Below, in pieces: positions 50,601 through 63,243 of a stretch of DNA of 64,000 bases (the first letter of the stretch is position 1; every line of letters starts with the position of its first letter). Origin of the DNA: Rhyacichthys aspro (taxonomy: Eukaryota > Chordata > Actinopteri > Gobiiformes > Rhyacichthyidae). Location of the stretch: assembly GCA_036850595.1 (NCBI GenBank), contig CM072152.1, positions 16,691,207 through 16,755,206 on the forward strand. The letters run 5' to 3'. A program made the translations under genes and the position numbers. The notes beneath the pieces are model-generated. The model made no database searches. It was not told the origin of the DNA and saw only the letters and a program-made list of their open reading frames with translations.

Positions 50601-53600
50601 TGTATTAGAAATATTTGTATGGTTTAATTCCACAAAATAAATTAACTATTAAGATGAATCAACACATTTCTCACCTCTTCATTGAGACTAAGAGCCCTCA
50701 TCAGGGACTCCACATCATCGAATTCAGCATAGCCAAAGCCCTTTAGCCTCTCTGGGTTACTGGGTTCCCGAGGAAGACGCACTGCGCTGATCTACAGAAC
50801 ACAAATACAATGTTTAAAACAACAAAAACTGACAAGACATTAGAAATACTACTGGAATTATACAGAGACCTATAAAGGACAGAGCACTACTGGAGTTTCT
50901 TTGTCCCCACTGCCCTAAGGCTGAACAACACCTCAGCTTATGAGGTAATATGAAATGAATTTGAATTGAACTGAACAAGCACCAAAAAGTCTAACACATT
51001 GATAATTTGGTGCTTTGCGAGCCCTAAATTGATGAATAATTTAAAAAAAAAGGACAAACAGGTTTAGATGTGAAATCAACGTTTGGCCCAGTGATTATGT
51101 GTTTACACCTGTATTTACAACATTCAGTCACATTCAAAGTCTAGGTCTGTTCACACTAATGTGTACAGCCTTTATACTCACTGCCAATCCGCGGAAGAAG
51201 TCTTTGATAGAGTCCTCAGTGACATCGTAGGGTAAATTGCCCAGAAAAGCTGTGTAAGGTGGGCTACGGGGCAGACGAGATCTGTCTATATTGGGTTCTC
51301 GGGCAGATCGAGGTGCAGTGGGCAGTATGGAGCGGTCGATAGGTGGAGCTCGGTAAGTGTCTTCCTCCGTGTGCCACGAAGTCGAGACTGAAACGAGTGG
51401 CAAAAAAACAAATACAGTGAACTAACTTGCAATTTACAGGCTTTATACATAGATAAAGAGAAAAAAATCAAGGTTATTTGTTTTAGGATCGAATCACATC
51501 TAACAAATGCAGAAATGCACTAATAAGAGGAAAAACTATAGATAAAAATCTGTTCAAAGACAATGCAAGGATGAGTGCCATGTAAAAACAAAAAAAGGTA
51601 AAGTAAATTAAGGCTACTAGTACAGATGCAGTATAAACTAAGTATATATAAACTAATAGTTAAAAAACATTAAGGAAAACCTGAGACCTTAAAGTAACAA
51701 AAGGAGAAAGTTTCTTGAATATTTTGCCTACAGGCAGCCAGAGTGTGTTTTCAGTGTTTCCAGTTAAACTGCATTTCCAGGTCTTTTGGTTCATCAAATA
51801 TCCCCTTAAGGAAAACAGGTATTCTGACAACATTTTAGAGTTGAACATAATGTTCTATGTCTTTATTGTGTGTTGCTCACCATCTCCGTCCAGGTCATCA
51901 GTCTCATCTGCCCAACTTGTAGACTTAGTTGGGTAACTGGGCGCCACACCACTGCCTCCACTGTCCTCTGCCAGAAAGTCAGTCAAAGTAAGGGTCTTCC
52001 CCTTCTTATTCTTCTTCTTAGCTAAGGAAATATAGAAGGAACAGGCTCAGCAAATTGATCAACTACAACCATTCAAATTATAAAAAAACTTATCACCCTA
52101 CATTCATTGATTTAAACTGACAAATTATCAAACCGAATCCATAAGTGCATGTTCCAAGACATTGTTAAAACACCACAATAACAGTGGGCTTGACACTCGG
52201 AGTAGACAAACATCAGTGTTGTGTAATGCACTGGTGTCCACAGCAGTCAGATAAGGGGGCCTAAATGTGTGGGTGATAGCTAAAAACCAGCCCATTTTAT
52301 GATTGGAAAAGTAAACATACTGGGAGTGGTCTGCCTTTCCAACGGCCACTAAGCACCAGTCAGAAAAGGTTTCTCTATCATTTCACTGAATTCAGAAGAA
52401 TTGTCATTAGCTCCCCAGCACGCTTTCAGCATTGTGAACTCACAACAGATTCTCTATGTAGTGCCTGAACTATGCCAGAACTAAAAAAAAACAAGTTTGG
52501 AGCTGCCGGCTGTGCTTTAAAGAGCAGGTCTGGTTTGTTTTGGTCTGAAGCAGAAAAGGCACTCGACAAGCTGACAGGGAGCTTTGTTGTTAAAAAAAAA
52601 CAGTAGTCAGGACATTCTTTACTGCCATACAAAACATACAGTTTGCTGGTCCACATAATGCCAAGTCACTGTTTACAATGGCTGGCCTGCCTGGCCTTGA
52701 ACATTTCTAAGGTATTACTGCAGGAGATAAAACGGGGGTAATTATTTAATAGCTTCCCCATTGCTGCACAAGACCATTAACTACCTGAGAGGGTAATAAC
52801 TTCCAGTAAAGCTGTAAGAGCTGTGGAGCTACAGATGATTTTTAAAACAACCCATTCACGAGTTGGTAGTTATGTGAGACGCGTTTTTCTTTGTGCCTAT
52901 GCAGGCTTAGTCAGCAAAGGACTGCTGACGGGGGGAGTCTCTCCGCTTAGCTGGCTAGGTTTTAGGGCCTAGTGTGCGTAGCATAGCCGGGATACAAGTG
53001 CGCCATCATCGGGATAGCACTTGGACGACTTTAAGTTGCGATGCGAACCGTCAAGTGTTTCGGATGCGGCTCAAGCGTGCCAGCTGCTCGGTTTCATCAA
53101 ATAGCGATAAAAGGGAATCGGGCTGCACACGTGGGGTGAGTCCTCGGGAAGCCAAAGCCTCTCGGCCCAACCCCTCCTCCACGAAACGCGCTTGCGCCCG
53201 GTGCTCTGAGCGCCACGGCGAGCTCTGCTACGGATGTACAATGTGCCAGCACTGTGCGCAGTTAAAAACATTTATTAACATGACATACACGGGCCCATAT
53301 ATGCTATAACCCGTACAAACACTAAAGAAGAGTCTCCAAACACAACAATAACAATGACTGATACAAATACAACGCGCAATATTTAGCTTAAAGTGTTGAG
53401 CAAGTCGTTGCTTCGTTCATTTGCCTTCACCGAGTCGATTCGTCTTTACCGGACCAAAACCACCATGTACACACGGGACACCGACGCGGAACAACGAGAC
53501 AAAGTGTCAACTACTCCCAAAGTCAATGTATTCAACAGAGCCAACGTAAAATCCGCTTAAATATGCCCCGAGCGACACAGATATTTCACCCACATAAACC

Positions 53601-53617
53601 TCACCTGACGCCGCCAT
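47687..53617 (-). CDS. eif4b: Translation initiation factor eIF4B
   Basis: Cytoplasmic RNA-binding cofactor that stimulates the eIF4A helicase during ribosome recruitment. Fifteen coding exons: 53605-53617, 51881-52021, 51182-51387, 50675-50791, 50519-50573, 50256-50402, 49965-50123, 49725-49892, 49343-49610, 49173-49261, 48837-49086, 48676-48704, 48197-48326, 47870-47930 and 47687-47764. They total 1911 nt, 636 residues (human 611), in phase throughout. The start exon gives MAAS, then AKKKNKKGKTLTLTDFLAED and SWADETDDL, as in mammals. The RRM (about residues 96-172) has RNP2 AFLGNL and RNP1 KGFGYAEF. A DRYG-type Asp/Arg/Tyr/Gly-rich self-association region follows (about 205-335). PKLNLKPRS, VMPAPPPKEN and the acidic end after KFSSASKYAAL are family hallmarks. 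An alanine run (363-370) is unusual. Confidence 0.97.
49508..49531 (-). repeat. eif4b: (GCA)8 triplet repeat coding poly-alanine in eif4b
   Basis: Eight perfect GCT triplets on the plus strand, read as alanine codons GCA on the coding strand, giving eight alanines flanked by prolines (residues 363-370). The tract lies between the PKLNLKPRS block and the KPVDTAAKEREVEERL coiled stretch. Confidence 0.95.
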
Positions 53618-53800
53618 GTTGGAGAGCGAGCTCGGTGTAGTTCCCGGATGTAGGCGTCAGAGGTTTAATGTCGGGAGCGCGCATCGCGTTCACGAGCGCC
53701 CTCCCTTGTTCGCTCTTCTCTCGCATCTTTGGAGCACTTAACCAGTATTTCTAGAGTTGTTTTTTTTCCCACGAGGGTTACATATAAAAGCCAGGCAAGT
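53618..53800 (-). promoter_or_regulatory. eif4b: eif4b 5' UTR and promoter region
   Basis: CpG-containing sequence upstream of the MAAS start, and a CpG-rich first intron to about 52960 on the other side. No TATA box is visible. The exact transcription start, and whether it begins with a 5' terminal oligopyrimidine tract as reported for mammalian EIF4B, cannot be fixed; short pyrimidine runs such as CTCTCC lie near the ATG. Confidence 0.5.
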
Positions 53801-54857
53801 AACGTGGCCCAACTTCCATCAGCTGACTTTTACTCCTAAATTTGACCCTTTTAGTTTAATTGTATTTCTATAAAGCAAGTAACTTCTTTTTTTTTTTTAC
53901 CTAAAAATGGACCCTGACTGAAAGTCATTAAACACATAGTCCCAAAGGCAGTCTGATTTTTAAAAAAAATAAAACATTTGGAGTAACCTGTTTTAAAGAG
54001 TACCCAGTTCAACAGATAACTCTGGCTGTTGGGGCATGTTGCCATATTGTGAGAATAAAGCAGAAGTCCCATGAGTTTACAGCATTTGTTTGCTTTAGTT
54101 TTTAGCTAGTACACATCCTTAACTTTCATTGTTACTTGAAGTGTTTGGTTTATATGAGTGTTGTTCCTGACCATTCTTTTTCTATTTATGTATATATTTT
54201 TTTTAGAAGATAGGGAGCGATTTTTTGCTACATGTACAGAACAATTGCAAACATACTTTTAGACTGGAATAACCGCATTGTAAAATGTGTGGTTTACTTA
54301 TAAAATATAACCTTTATAAAAATAAGATGCATGTACTGTAAGCCTGTATTTGTCTATTTATATTTGACTGTGTGCTAGCTACTCAAACACAATAATCAAA
54401 TCACAATACAGAAGAAAAATTTCCCAGCTGACTTCATACATATGCCTTTTTGATTTAATAGTTTCTGATTCAGGCACTAGATGGTGATGTTTCATTAGCT
54501 ATGGTTGGGTAACTGAGTAAACAGCACATTATCTACAGCAAAGCAGACAAAAATTAAATATCTGTTGCTATTTATTGGATATCTTGACCACGTTGCGGCT
54601 CCATTCTGGTCTCATTTTTCTGGACACCTGAAAACTACAGCATCCCCAAAAAGCCAAGATCAGTCTTTGGCACATTTACATCTAGAATTCTGTAGTAATT
54701 ACTGAAGCGTGTTTGATAATAACATTTATATGCATGCGCTTATAACATTAATGATAACAAAAATAACAAATACAAAGATCACACAGGATTGGGGGGTCAA
54801 CAAATTATTTTTATTGACTATTTTGGTCAGACTAACTTTGCTGTGCTGGTAATTATT
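53801..54857. other. Spacer between eif4b promoter and krt18 3' end
   Basis: AT-rich, no supportable gene. A CTCF-like word GCACTAGATGGTG occurs at about 54474-54486. Confidence 0.55.
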
Positions 54858-54868
54858 TTTATTTTATT
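54858..54868 (-). promoter_or_regulatory. krt18: Polyadenylation signals of krt18
   Basis: Two overlapping AATAAA hexamers on the minus strand (54863-54868 and 54858-54863), 63-73 nt after the stop codon; a third lies at 54810-54815. Confidence 0.65.
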
Positions 54869-54930
54869 TCTTCTTGTGGGCAGTGGTGTTTTCATCTCTG
54901 GGAAGGTCAGAGTTTGGGTTTGGTTTCAAG

Positions 54931-57738
54931 TTAGCTAGTAGCTGCCAACTCTTCGAGCGCATCCTGAAGCCTGCACAAAACACAAGTGTCACGTGATAAA
55001 TGCCAAACTGTAACTCACTTTAGAATATAGATTATTCACACTATGATGTTGTAGTATTTACACCTATAGCACACTTTTTATTGTTTTAACTTTACAATAA
55101 CTCACGTAAAGTCTTCCCCGTCGAGCAGGTTTTTGTATGTGCCGATCTCTGCCTCCAGTTTCATCTTTATGTTGAGCAGCGCTTCATATTCGTGTGTCTG
55201 TTGCTGGATGTTTGCTCTCAAATTGGTCAGCTCCTCCTCCAGACGAATAATAATAGCATTGTACTTCTCCATTTCCATGTTGTTACGTAGTTCTATGTTG
55301 CGTAGGGTGTCCTCTAGAGACGCTTTCTGATAAAGGATACAACAAAAAAAATGATTAGAGATAGATCAATGCAAATAAAAACAAACTAAGTAGATGTTTA
55401 AGCCTATTTCAAACAGTTTTAAATAAATGCATGCTTACTAAGCTCTGTTGAGACGCAAGTTCAATCTCCAGTGTCTGTATTTGTCTGGCTAAGTCACTCT
55501 TTTCCATTTGTGCTCCTTGGAGAGCTTCTGTGTTCTGTGAAACCTGAACCTGCACCTCAGCAATCTGAGAGAAAAGAGAAAACAATTACAACACATTAAT
55601 ATAACCTACATTCATTTGTCATAACTAGAGATATTAATGCATCACCTGGTTTTCATGCCACCGTTTAAGATCTTCTGCATTTTTCAGTGCAATCTTTTCA
55701 TAGTTAGCCCTCATTTCCTCCATTATCTGGGACAGGTCCTGTCCTTTGGGAGCATCAACGTCCACCTGCACACCTGACTGCGAGATCATGTTCCTCAGCT
55801 CCATCACCTCCTACATAAGTCAGACAGAGCAAAAATATTAGAGCATGTGACTGTAACTGAGAAAGAGTTGCTTGTTTGGATTTCCTTCAAACTCACATTC
55901 TCATGGTTCTTTTTTAGGAAAGCCAGCTCCTCCCTCACAGCCTCGATCTCACTCTCGATGTTCATTCGGCTCATGTTGGTCTCATCTATGACTTTCTTCA
56001 GGCCAGCGATGTCTGCTTCCACTGATTGGCGGATTGCTGTCTCATTGTCAAATCTATAGAGGACATAGTCATTATTACACTGTCATACACTCATATATGC
56101 TGAATTGACTATATAAATTAAAAAAAAAAAAATCTACATACTTTACTTTAAAGTCATCTGCAGCCAGACGAGCATTGTCGATCTGGAGCACAAAGCGGGC
56201 ATTCTCCGCAATTTTGTCGAATATCTGAAAAATGTATATTAATGTCAGTTTTCTCCATTAGTATTGCTTAATGTTTAATGCACATACAATAGGCAACATA
56301 GCATATGAATCAATGCTTCTCTTATGTAACAAGAGACACATGAGAGTCTGATTACAGAGTGGAGCCACAACACGAGTCCATAGTAACAGAGAGAAAAGAG
56401 GAACCACAGACTAAACCAGAGGAAGAAGGCTGCCAAAACTCAATCTGGTTTGTTTTAGCACTGTTAAAATGTGTTTCCTGCTGGACAGTTTTCTTTTTGC
56501 TCTTTTTCTCTTCTGAACAATACTGTATATCTGCCACTTGTGTGAACAATGTAGCTTTGTGTGCTTTGAAAATAGACTTTTTACATTTCCACTCATTTTC
56601 TGTTAAAGAGAAAACTAAAGAATAATTTGGAGCTAAGTGGGTTAAAAATGCCCAAAACTGCCACCGTCAATAATTCACGAGACACTGAAACTGTCAGGGA
56701 GGAATTTGACATTTGACTTCTCCAAATGAACAGGATTGTTATACTACTCTGTCCACACACTGGCAGCATGAGCTCTTTGTGTGGATTGGGTGTCATTAAC
56801 ACACATCTGTTTCACATTGCGGCCCTCCTACACTAAAGGATTCTTGCAGATCTGGCCATTTACAAGCTTCACCATTTGGAATTTCTTTTGTCAGTTCAGG
56901 GTTGCTTGGGGGTTGCTTCCCTCTCTTTCATGGTGATAGCCTCGAGTTGGTGATTCATCAGGGGAAGTTCTGAAGGGTCGGTGGCACAAATGAGTCTTCA
57001 TGGGCGGATTAAGCTACCACACCCTTCATTCTTTTATGAGAAATATGATAGCCCAGACAAAGAAACTGGCCATTTTTAGAAAAGCATAATTTATGACATT
57101 TTGTTCACAGGGTAACACTTAATGTGTTGTGACTTCTCCAAGATAAGACTATTTAGATAAGATCATATCAGATCATTTAAACAATTTCTGATATAGTGTG
57201 TATTTAGTCTTTGATAAAACTTTAAACCACTCAAAGCTTCACCTTTGCCCCTATTATCTCATTAAATTGTGTGTCACATCAGCTGAATATTTACCTTTCT
57301 GCGCAGGTCTTCGATGATTGGCTCATATTTGCTGTAGTCTCTCATGTCGGGCCCTCCTTTCTCAAGGGCCTGTCTGATCTTCATCTCCAACTCTTTGTTG
57401 GCCCTTTCAAGGTTCCTCACTGTCTCCAGGTAGTTGGCCAGACGGTCGTTCAGATTCTGCATGGCTCCTTTCTCATTGCCCAGGATATGGCCACCACTTG
57501 CAGAAGCAGCTGCTCCTCCACCCAGACCAGCACCCATGCCTGCACCCATACCTGACCCCATCCCGCTACTCAGCTTGAAGCTAGAGGAGCCTGAGATCAT
57601 TGGGGCACCGGCGCGCAGAGACGATGCAGATGCTGCGGAGATACGTGTGCCTTTGCCACCAGCACCACCGTAAATGCTGGCAGCGCGGTACTGAGGTGCC
57701 GATCTGGTATAGGAGATGTTGCTCGTTCTGTAGCTCAT
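54931..57738 (-). CDS. krt18: Keratin 18-like type I keratin
   Basis: Acidic intermediate-filament protein that pairs with keratin 8 in simple epithelia. Seven exons: 57295-57738, 56142-56224, 55897-56053, 55646-55810, 55439-55564, 55106-55326 and 54931-54970, 1236 nt, 411 residues (human K18 430). The ATG sits in an ACAATGAGC context; an in-frame ATG 90 nt further upstream (57826-57828) lies near the expected start of transcription and is disfavoured. The head (1-88) is Ser/Gly rich with GMGSGMGAG repeats. The rod begins at NEKGAMQNLNDRLANYLE (coil 1A) and closes with EYEALLNIKMKLEAEIGTYKNLLDGED, the helix-termination motif. The tail is only about 13 residues, ending AATS, shorter than in mammals. 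Exon pattern 83/157/165/126/221 is the classic type I layout. Being beside krt8 within eif4b/tns2 linkage identifies it as K18 rather than another type I keratin. Confidence 0.95.
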
Positions 57739-57842
57739 TGTGGAGAAGGTCTTGGCGCTGAAACGCAGAGAGTGAAAAATGAGATGCGGAAGCAGCTGCA
57801 GGGCCGGTTGAGACAGTGACGCTGGCAACGGGAAGTGGGGAA

Positions 57843-57848
57843 CTTATA
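57843..57848 (-). promoter_or_regulatory. krt18: TATA-like box of krt18
   Basis: TATAAG on the minus strand, 105 nt upstream of the krt18 ATG, implying a 5' UTR of roughly 75-80 nt. Confidence 0.6.
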
Positions 57849-58969
57849 CTCCTCCTGCTTCTCCCTCAATGTTTAGACCCTGCCCACTACAACGTCGCCC
57901 CAGTCTTGTCTTCCTGAACCCCTCCCTGCTCCAACTACCCCCACAGTTCTTCAATAAACAGAAGCAGGGTTTCTATCACCAAGCAACATATGCTTCAAAC
58001 ATTAAAACACAGATGTTACTTGTGTAAGAAACCATAAGGAAAGTTTTTTATTGAACTGTATCATGATAACGTAAACTTTATAAAATATTAGTAAGGATCT
58101 TATTGGCAGTGATATAATCCTTAACACTTAAAGGGCACACTACCCATGGGAAGAAAGTTCATTGCATAACTATGCAACAACATTTCTTTGGTTTTACCAT
58201 AAAAGGCATAGTATAAACCAATTACAGCATAGTTTCAAGGTCTGTGGTCAGTCCGGCCAAAAATAAACAGGCCTCAACTGCTTTTCCATCAAGAATAAAC
58301 AGAGAGCAAGATAAAGGAACTGCAACAATCAATCTAAACTAATCGAGGGAGAAGGAACAAATGCTCCATGAATGAAATCTACGTATAATTGCTATTGAAA
58401 CACTGCAGAATGTATATTGTAATAGTATATCATAAACAGTAAAATCTGAATACAATTAAGAGGAAGAGGTGCATAAAGTACAAATGTAAAGTGATAGCAC
58501 CGTTTAACCTTATTGCCAACAACACAAAAGAAAGGAAAGAAAAGATGACCCCATTCTCTGATCGCAGGTGATTATCTGCTGTAAGATCAGTATTGTTGAG
58601 GGGTTTGGACTATTGTCTTTTAAGCAATAACCTCGGTGACTCTGAAAAGACTGTTTGATATATTACTCTACTCAGAGAGTGGATTAGCTGCAACTCATCA
58701 AGCATCAAAAGAGGTCAAACAAGGGCAATGATTAAATCTAAAATACCAGATAACTGCATTAGTACTCATTTACTGATTTGGGTTGGGACTAAAAGGGGAA
58801 TGCATTCCAACTGTTAACACCTATATACTGTATGTCATAACCAACATTTAACCTTTATTTTTACTATGATTTTGAAACTTTGTCATGTGTTTTTATGAGT
58901 AAAAACAGTAAACTAGTACATTGTTTCCTGTGCTAAAGATGTTGTATATAATCATGTTCAGGGTTTGTT

Positions 58970-59230
58970 CAGAAGAAGAGGAGACATTTATTTTTGCATA
59001 ACCCCATATCACAACAACAGCTGCCTCAAAGGACTTTCCAGACTGTCCCATACAACATCCACTGTCCTTTTCCCAACAATGGGGAAAAAAAAAACCTCAG
59101 GGAGAACCACAGAAAAAAGGATCCACTCCCAGGAACGGACAGGCCATGCAATAGTTGGGTCTAGGACAATTTAAACCAAACAGACACAATATGTTATAGT
59201 TCATTGGCAGCAACAGTGGATGTGCTGTAA
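58970..59230 (+). repeat. Probable decayed dispersed teleost repeat
   Basis: The block CCCAACAATGGGG...CCTCAGGGAGAACCACAG... and GGATCCACTCCCAGGA...GACAGGCCATGCAATAG resembles a non-coding repeat seen dispersed in many teleost genomes. No terminal repeats or target duplications are recognised and the family is not named; related debris may continue to about 59460. Confidence 0.4.
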
Positions 59231-60359
59231 CAGTGTTGACTGTGTGTGTATGTGTGCGTATGGCAGATTGGGTGCAGCAGCATCAAGGTGGATGATAGGA
59301 TGGGGGTCATCATAAAGGAATAGAGTTATGAGGAGAGGGGACACATCACCAAGCAAGAACCGAGAAGAAAGGGGTTTTGACTGAGTTTCTGGTCTATGGT
59401 TCAGTCCATCAATTCATCCAGCTACAACTTCTTAGTGGGTTGCAGGGTAGCAGTTTACATAAAGAAGCATGGACCTGGAAGATGTCTGTCAGGTAAATGA
59501 TCTAAGAGATTGCAAGCCACACTGCAAGAATGACATTAAAAACCTTTTTTAATCCTGTTGTCTGAGTCATGACCCACAACTCATGATCATTTGAGAGTAA
59601 ATCACCATTGTTCTGGTAGAGGATGTGGTAACCTACAAAGCTGATGTGATATAATGTGCTATATGGACAAAAGTCATTCATACCATCTTTTCTGGTATAG
59701 CAATGCCTTACAGCAGAGTACAGATGTGATTTAACATGGGTTTCATTCAATAATGAAACTGCAGGGCACACCTGGGGGAACATGAACCACTAAATGAGTC
59801 CCAAAGCACCCAGTTCTTTTCTTTAGCTGTAGGTGAGGTAAGAGCTGATCACGTTTCACTGCTTCTCACACTTTAAACAATCACATGTCATTATATTTAT
59901 GAGCCATTGTCTCTGACTAAACCTAAAGGGAAGAATAAGCCCCACTGAAATCAAGAAAGGGCAGAGTCTGGCCTGGGACCAAAGCAGCAGAAATAAAGAG
60001 GAACTCTGAATTAAATCAGCATGACTCATACCTCATGACATTCACTTGGCGGACATGGTTGTTTGAGTGTGTTGACAACAGTGCTGCCCCAAAGTCACAA
60101 GAATATCAAGAGGCGGGATTAACACTGAGTAATTTAGAGAGATGTGTATATTTCTACATATAACAGCTTCAGTCTAAAGCACTGTGAAACTTACAGGAAG
60201 ACAAAGAGGCGGAAGGGGCGTGGACTGGCTGTAGTCATGGTAACACATTACAGGAAATCTGGAAACAACCATAGTAGTTTATGTGCTTGACAAGTGTCTG
60301 AGTATTTACGCTTCAAGCCTGGCCTTAAATGAACTGCCCTTCCCCCCCTCTGCCCCACT

Positions 60360-60490
60360 CTGATTGGTTTGGCAGCACAAGCCACACAAAACATTTACAC
60401 AACAAGTTTTATTTGCATGGATGAATATGAATAGGTGTTTTTGCATATAAAAGCAAACATGACTCATCCTCATCCATTTGTTACAGTAAG
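60360..60490 (+). promoter_or_regulatory. Unassigned CCAAT / TATA / AP-1 cluster
   Basis: An inverted CCAAT box (ATTGG, 60363-60367), a TATAAAA box (60446-60452) and a palindromic AP-1 site TGACTCA (60460-60466) line up within 105 bp, followed by GTAAGTGT at 60486. It could be an enhancer or a minor promoter for the flanking keratins; it could also be chance. Confidence 0.3.
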
Positions 60491-61171
60491 TGTGTGTGTG
60501 TGTATCCCAGGTTTATGGCTCTGGCCAGTGAGTAGAGGTCACACATTAGGGCAAAGTGAAATGTGTCAACTCACAGGCATTTTCTCTGCGAGATGTCATG
60601 TCCAATTCTAGCCCAAAGACATTTCACAAGAAGACTTCAAACGACCAGTGAGGTGGACGTGTTTCTGTGGAAAGACACCTATTCTTGGAAACAATGTGGT
60701 AGTTTCATTTGAGTTATTTCAGAATCATTAAGATGACCTCAAAACTAAAATAATAAAAATACGATTAGTCTACGAGGTATATTTTTGATTTTGTTTGAGA
60801 AAAATAAAAAAACATCTACAATAGGAAGTCCACACCACGCCTCTCCATCTTCATAGAAACACTTCTAACCTTTAGACACTAGAGGGCACAAGCCTCAACA
60901 TTAAAAAAGCAGCAAAAGCGACTCAAAAAATGTTGCCACAAGTCAAGGTGCCACTGATTTCTCACTTGGCACAACATGCGGTTATGAGTAATTTAACTTC
61001 AGGCCTTGTATTTGTGTTTGGGTTTTTACGCTTAAAGGGGCGAGGTGAACAGAATTTTACAGCTGTTGATACTGATAGCTGAGAGGGCTTGGCACGACCC
61101 TCCTTAACCAAAGTCCAATCTTCAGGATGAATGCTTTTGTCTGTCCCCACTTTAGTCCACCTTTATATGCT

Positions 61172-61204
61172 ACTTATATATATATATACTTACTTATATA
61201 TAAA
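61172..61204. repeat. Short (TA)n-rich tract
   Basis: Alternating TA interrupted by CTTAC, in the krt18-krt8 spacer. Confidence 0.8.
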
Positions 61205-63117
61205 ATGTATGTGTTTCATCCATAGAGAATACAAAGGACAAGGCCATCACCATTTAAGGTATAGTCTAGAGACAGGATCATAAATCTCACCCCATTCATA
61301 CTCCTACACAATCATACAGTCATTGTGAAATGGGTAAGTTTCCTTTTGCTGCTAATTGTCGCCTCATATTCCTCCCTGGCTCATCTTTTCTCCTCCCTTT
61401 GTAGCATGTACGTGTCTCTCTCAGCACATTCCCGACTTAATGTGTAATATAGCAGCTTCCTACAAACCAAAACACCACTGGCCTCTCAAGAGACTTATGG
61501 TCAGAAGTTGACCCTCTTTAGTGACCCACATGCTTTTGTCATGCACAAAAAATGAAAAACTATCTTGTTCACGGAAATGGGAAAAGTCCTGTTAAGAGCA
61601 TGCTGAAATATCTGTATGTCTAAAATACAGCATCAGTTGGTCGAGGTGGATGACGCAATGAAATGACAAAAACTGGACTTGTGCATTTACAGCAGACTCC
61701 AAGTTTAGCACAGAAACTTCATTGTGAAAAGTTACATCACTGTTTTAAGTGTGCCAAGCACACATGCACTTTTGGGGGGTATTTACACAAAGTCTACTCA
61801 GTATTTACCTGGCTATGGGGTTTCTTTGCATGGCTGCTACGCTGCAGTAGTTTGGCCATTGTCACTGAAGGCCTGAAAAGTAAAAAAATATGGCTAATGG
61901 AAATACTGGTGGGGGAGAGGGGGGGACTGAAGGGTTTCTCCTGGTACAAATTAGGCAACACTGACAAACTGTTCAGAAAAGCTCATGAGTCATGAACTAC
62001 AGACAAATCAAATCATGATTTCCACACATTCAATGCAAGGTTTGAGTTAATATTTTATGAAAAACTATATTTAAATGATAAGACTTTTTAAACTTCCCAC
62101 TTTAGTCTATACAGTACACACTGTACATGTTGTATGCTTTTGTATTGTTGTAGGTGTTAACACTATAGAGGAAAAGGTGGGGCTCAGAACTCATTGCAGA
62201 TTAACAGAAAAGGCACATTTAGTTCACTTTACGGCTGATATAACAGGAATGTCCATCAATAATCCTGTCTGTGCCTGTAAGTACATGTATGTATGTATGG
62301 CGGATACATTGCCTTTGCAAGGTTATGTCATAATTACACTGCCGTTTGCCTAAAGATGATGATTGTTTTCAGGTGGAAGAGTTTGTATTTTAATATTTAC
62401 TATGTTGTAAATCAAAAAAAAAAACAAAAACTTGTAAGGATGGTGTGTGCTGAATGGGCAAATTTGGTTCTGCCACACTGATGTGACATACAGTCGCTGA
62501 CCACAGGCACACAAAGCACATCGCACTGGCCAACCACAATTTACTTCGCAATATGTCACATCTACGAGAACTGCTGTAAACCTGAAGAGAAGGCCATAAA
62601 ATTATGGGCTTGTTCATTATACCCAAGGTTTGACATTTGAGTGAGTGTATTTTCTCTGAAGTTCATTGTAATCCACCCACTCCTTATGAAGAGTGGTGTC
62701 TGATATATCTGTGGGACTCAACGAGCCAAATTGGGGTTAAAATAGGTCAAGGGTTATGGTCAGGTATGAGGTTAGGCTTGTGTTAATTGTCACAAAGGCT
62801 GGGTTATGGTTAGGCCATGAGATGCATTGTGCCAAATTTGTCACTAGAACAATCAAATGATGAATATGTCTGTCTACAATACTGTCCACAATAAACAGGA
62901 CAGAAGTTTCAGTAAGATGGTAGGTAGCTACTACTACAGACAGACATGACTTTTCCAGCTCCTGAGGTGGTTTTATAGGAACTGGCACAGTGACTATTAT
63001 ATAATAGCAGTCCTCCCTCCAACAAAGTTTGTGTAAAGTAAATGTGTAACACGATGCTATTTTCTTCCCTCTTCCTTCCACCCCCTTAACTCCCCACTTC
63101 TCTGTACAGAGCAGCAG

Positions 63118-63160
63118 CCAATGGCACCTCAGCAGCGTCCCTCCCTCGCTCTGATAAATA
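63118..63160 (+). promoter_or_regulatory. krt8: krt8 core promoter (CCAAT and TATA)
   Basis: A CCAAT box (63118-63122) lies about 30 bp upstream of a TATA-like GATAAATA (63153-63160). Transcription would start near 63185-63190, giving a 5' UTR of about 55-60 nt before the ATG at 63244. Confidence 0.7.
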
Positions 63161-63243
63161 GCAGTTGAGACCAGGGAGGGTATCTGCCTAACTCTTCCCT
63201 CTGCAGAGTCTTGGAGCCTGCACACTTCTAGCCCACTGTGAAC

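Larger units (their letters stand above)
57849..63117. other. krt18-krt8 head-to-head intergenic region
   Basis: About 5.3 kb between two divergent keratin promoters. It contains a decayed dispersed repeat (about 58970-59460), a CCAAT/TATA/AP-1 cluster (60355-60490) and a short (TA)n tract (61174-61188). Open frames up to 244 codons on the minus strand at 62737-63471 mostly overlap the krt8 first exon in antisense and are not called. Confidence 0.6.

Noticed and set aside
57739..57828. In-frame upstream ATG extending krt18 by 30 codons
   Set aside because: It sits within about 15 nt of the expected transcription start below the TATA-like box, and the extension is unlike any keratin head; the ATG at 57738 has the typical ACAATGAGC context.
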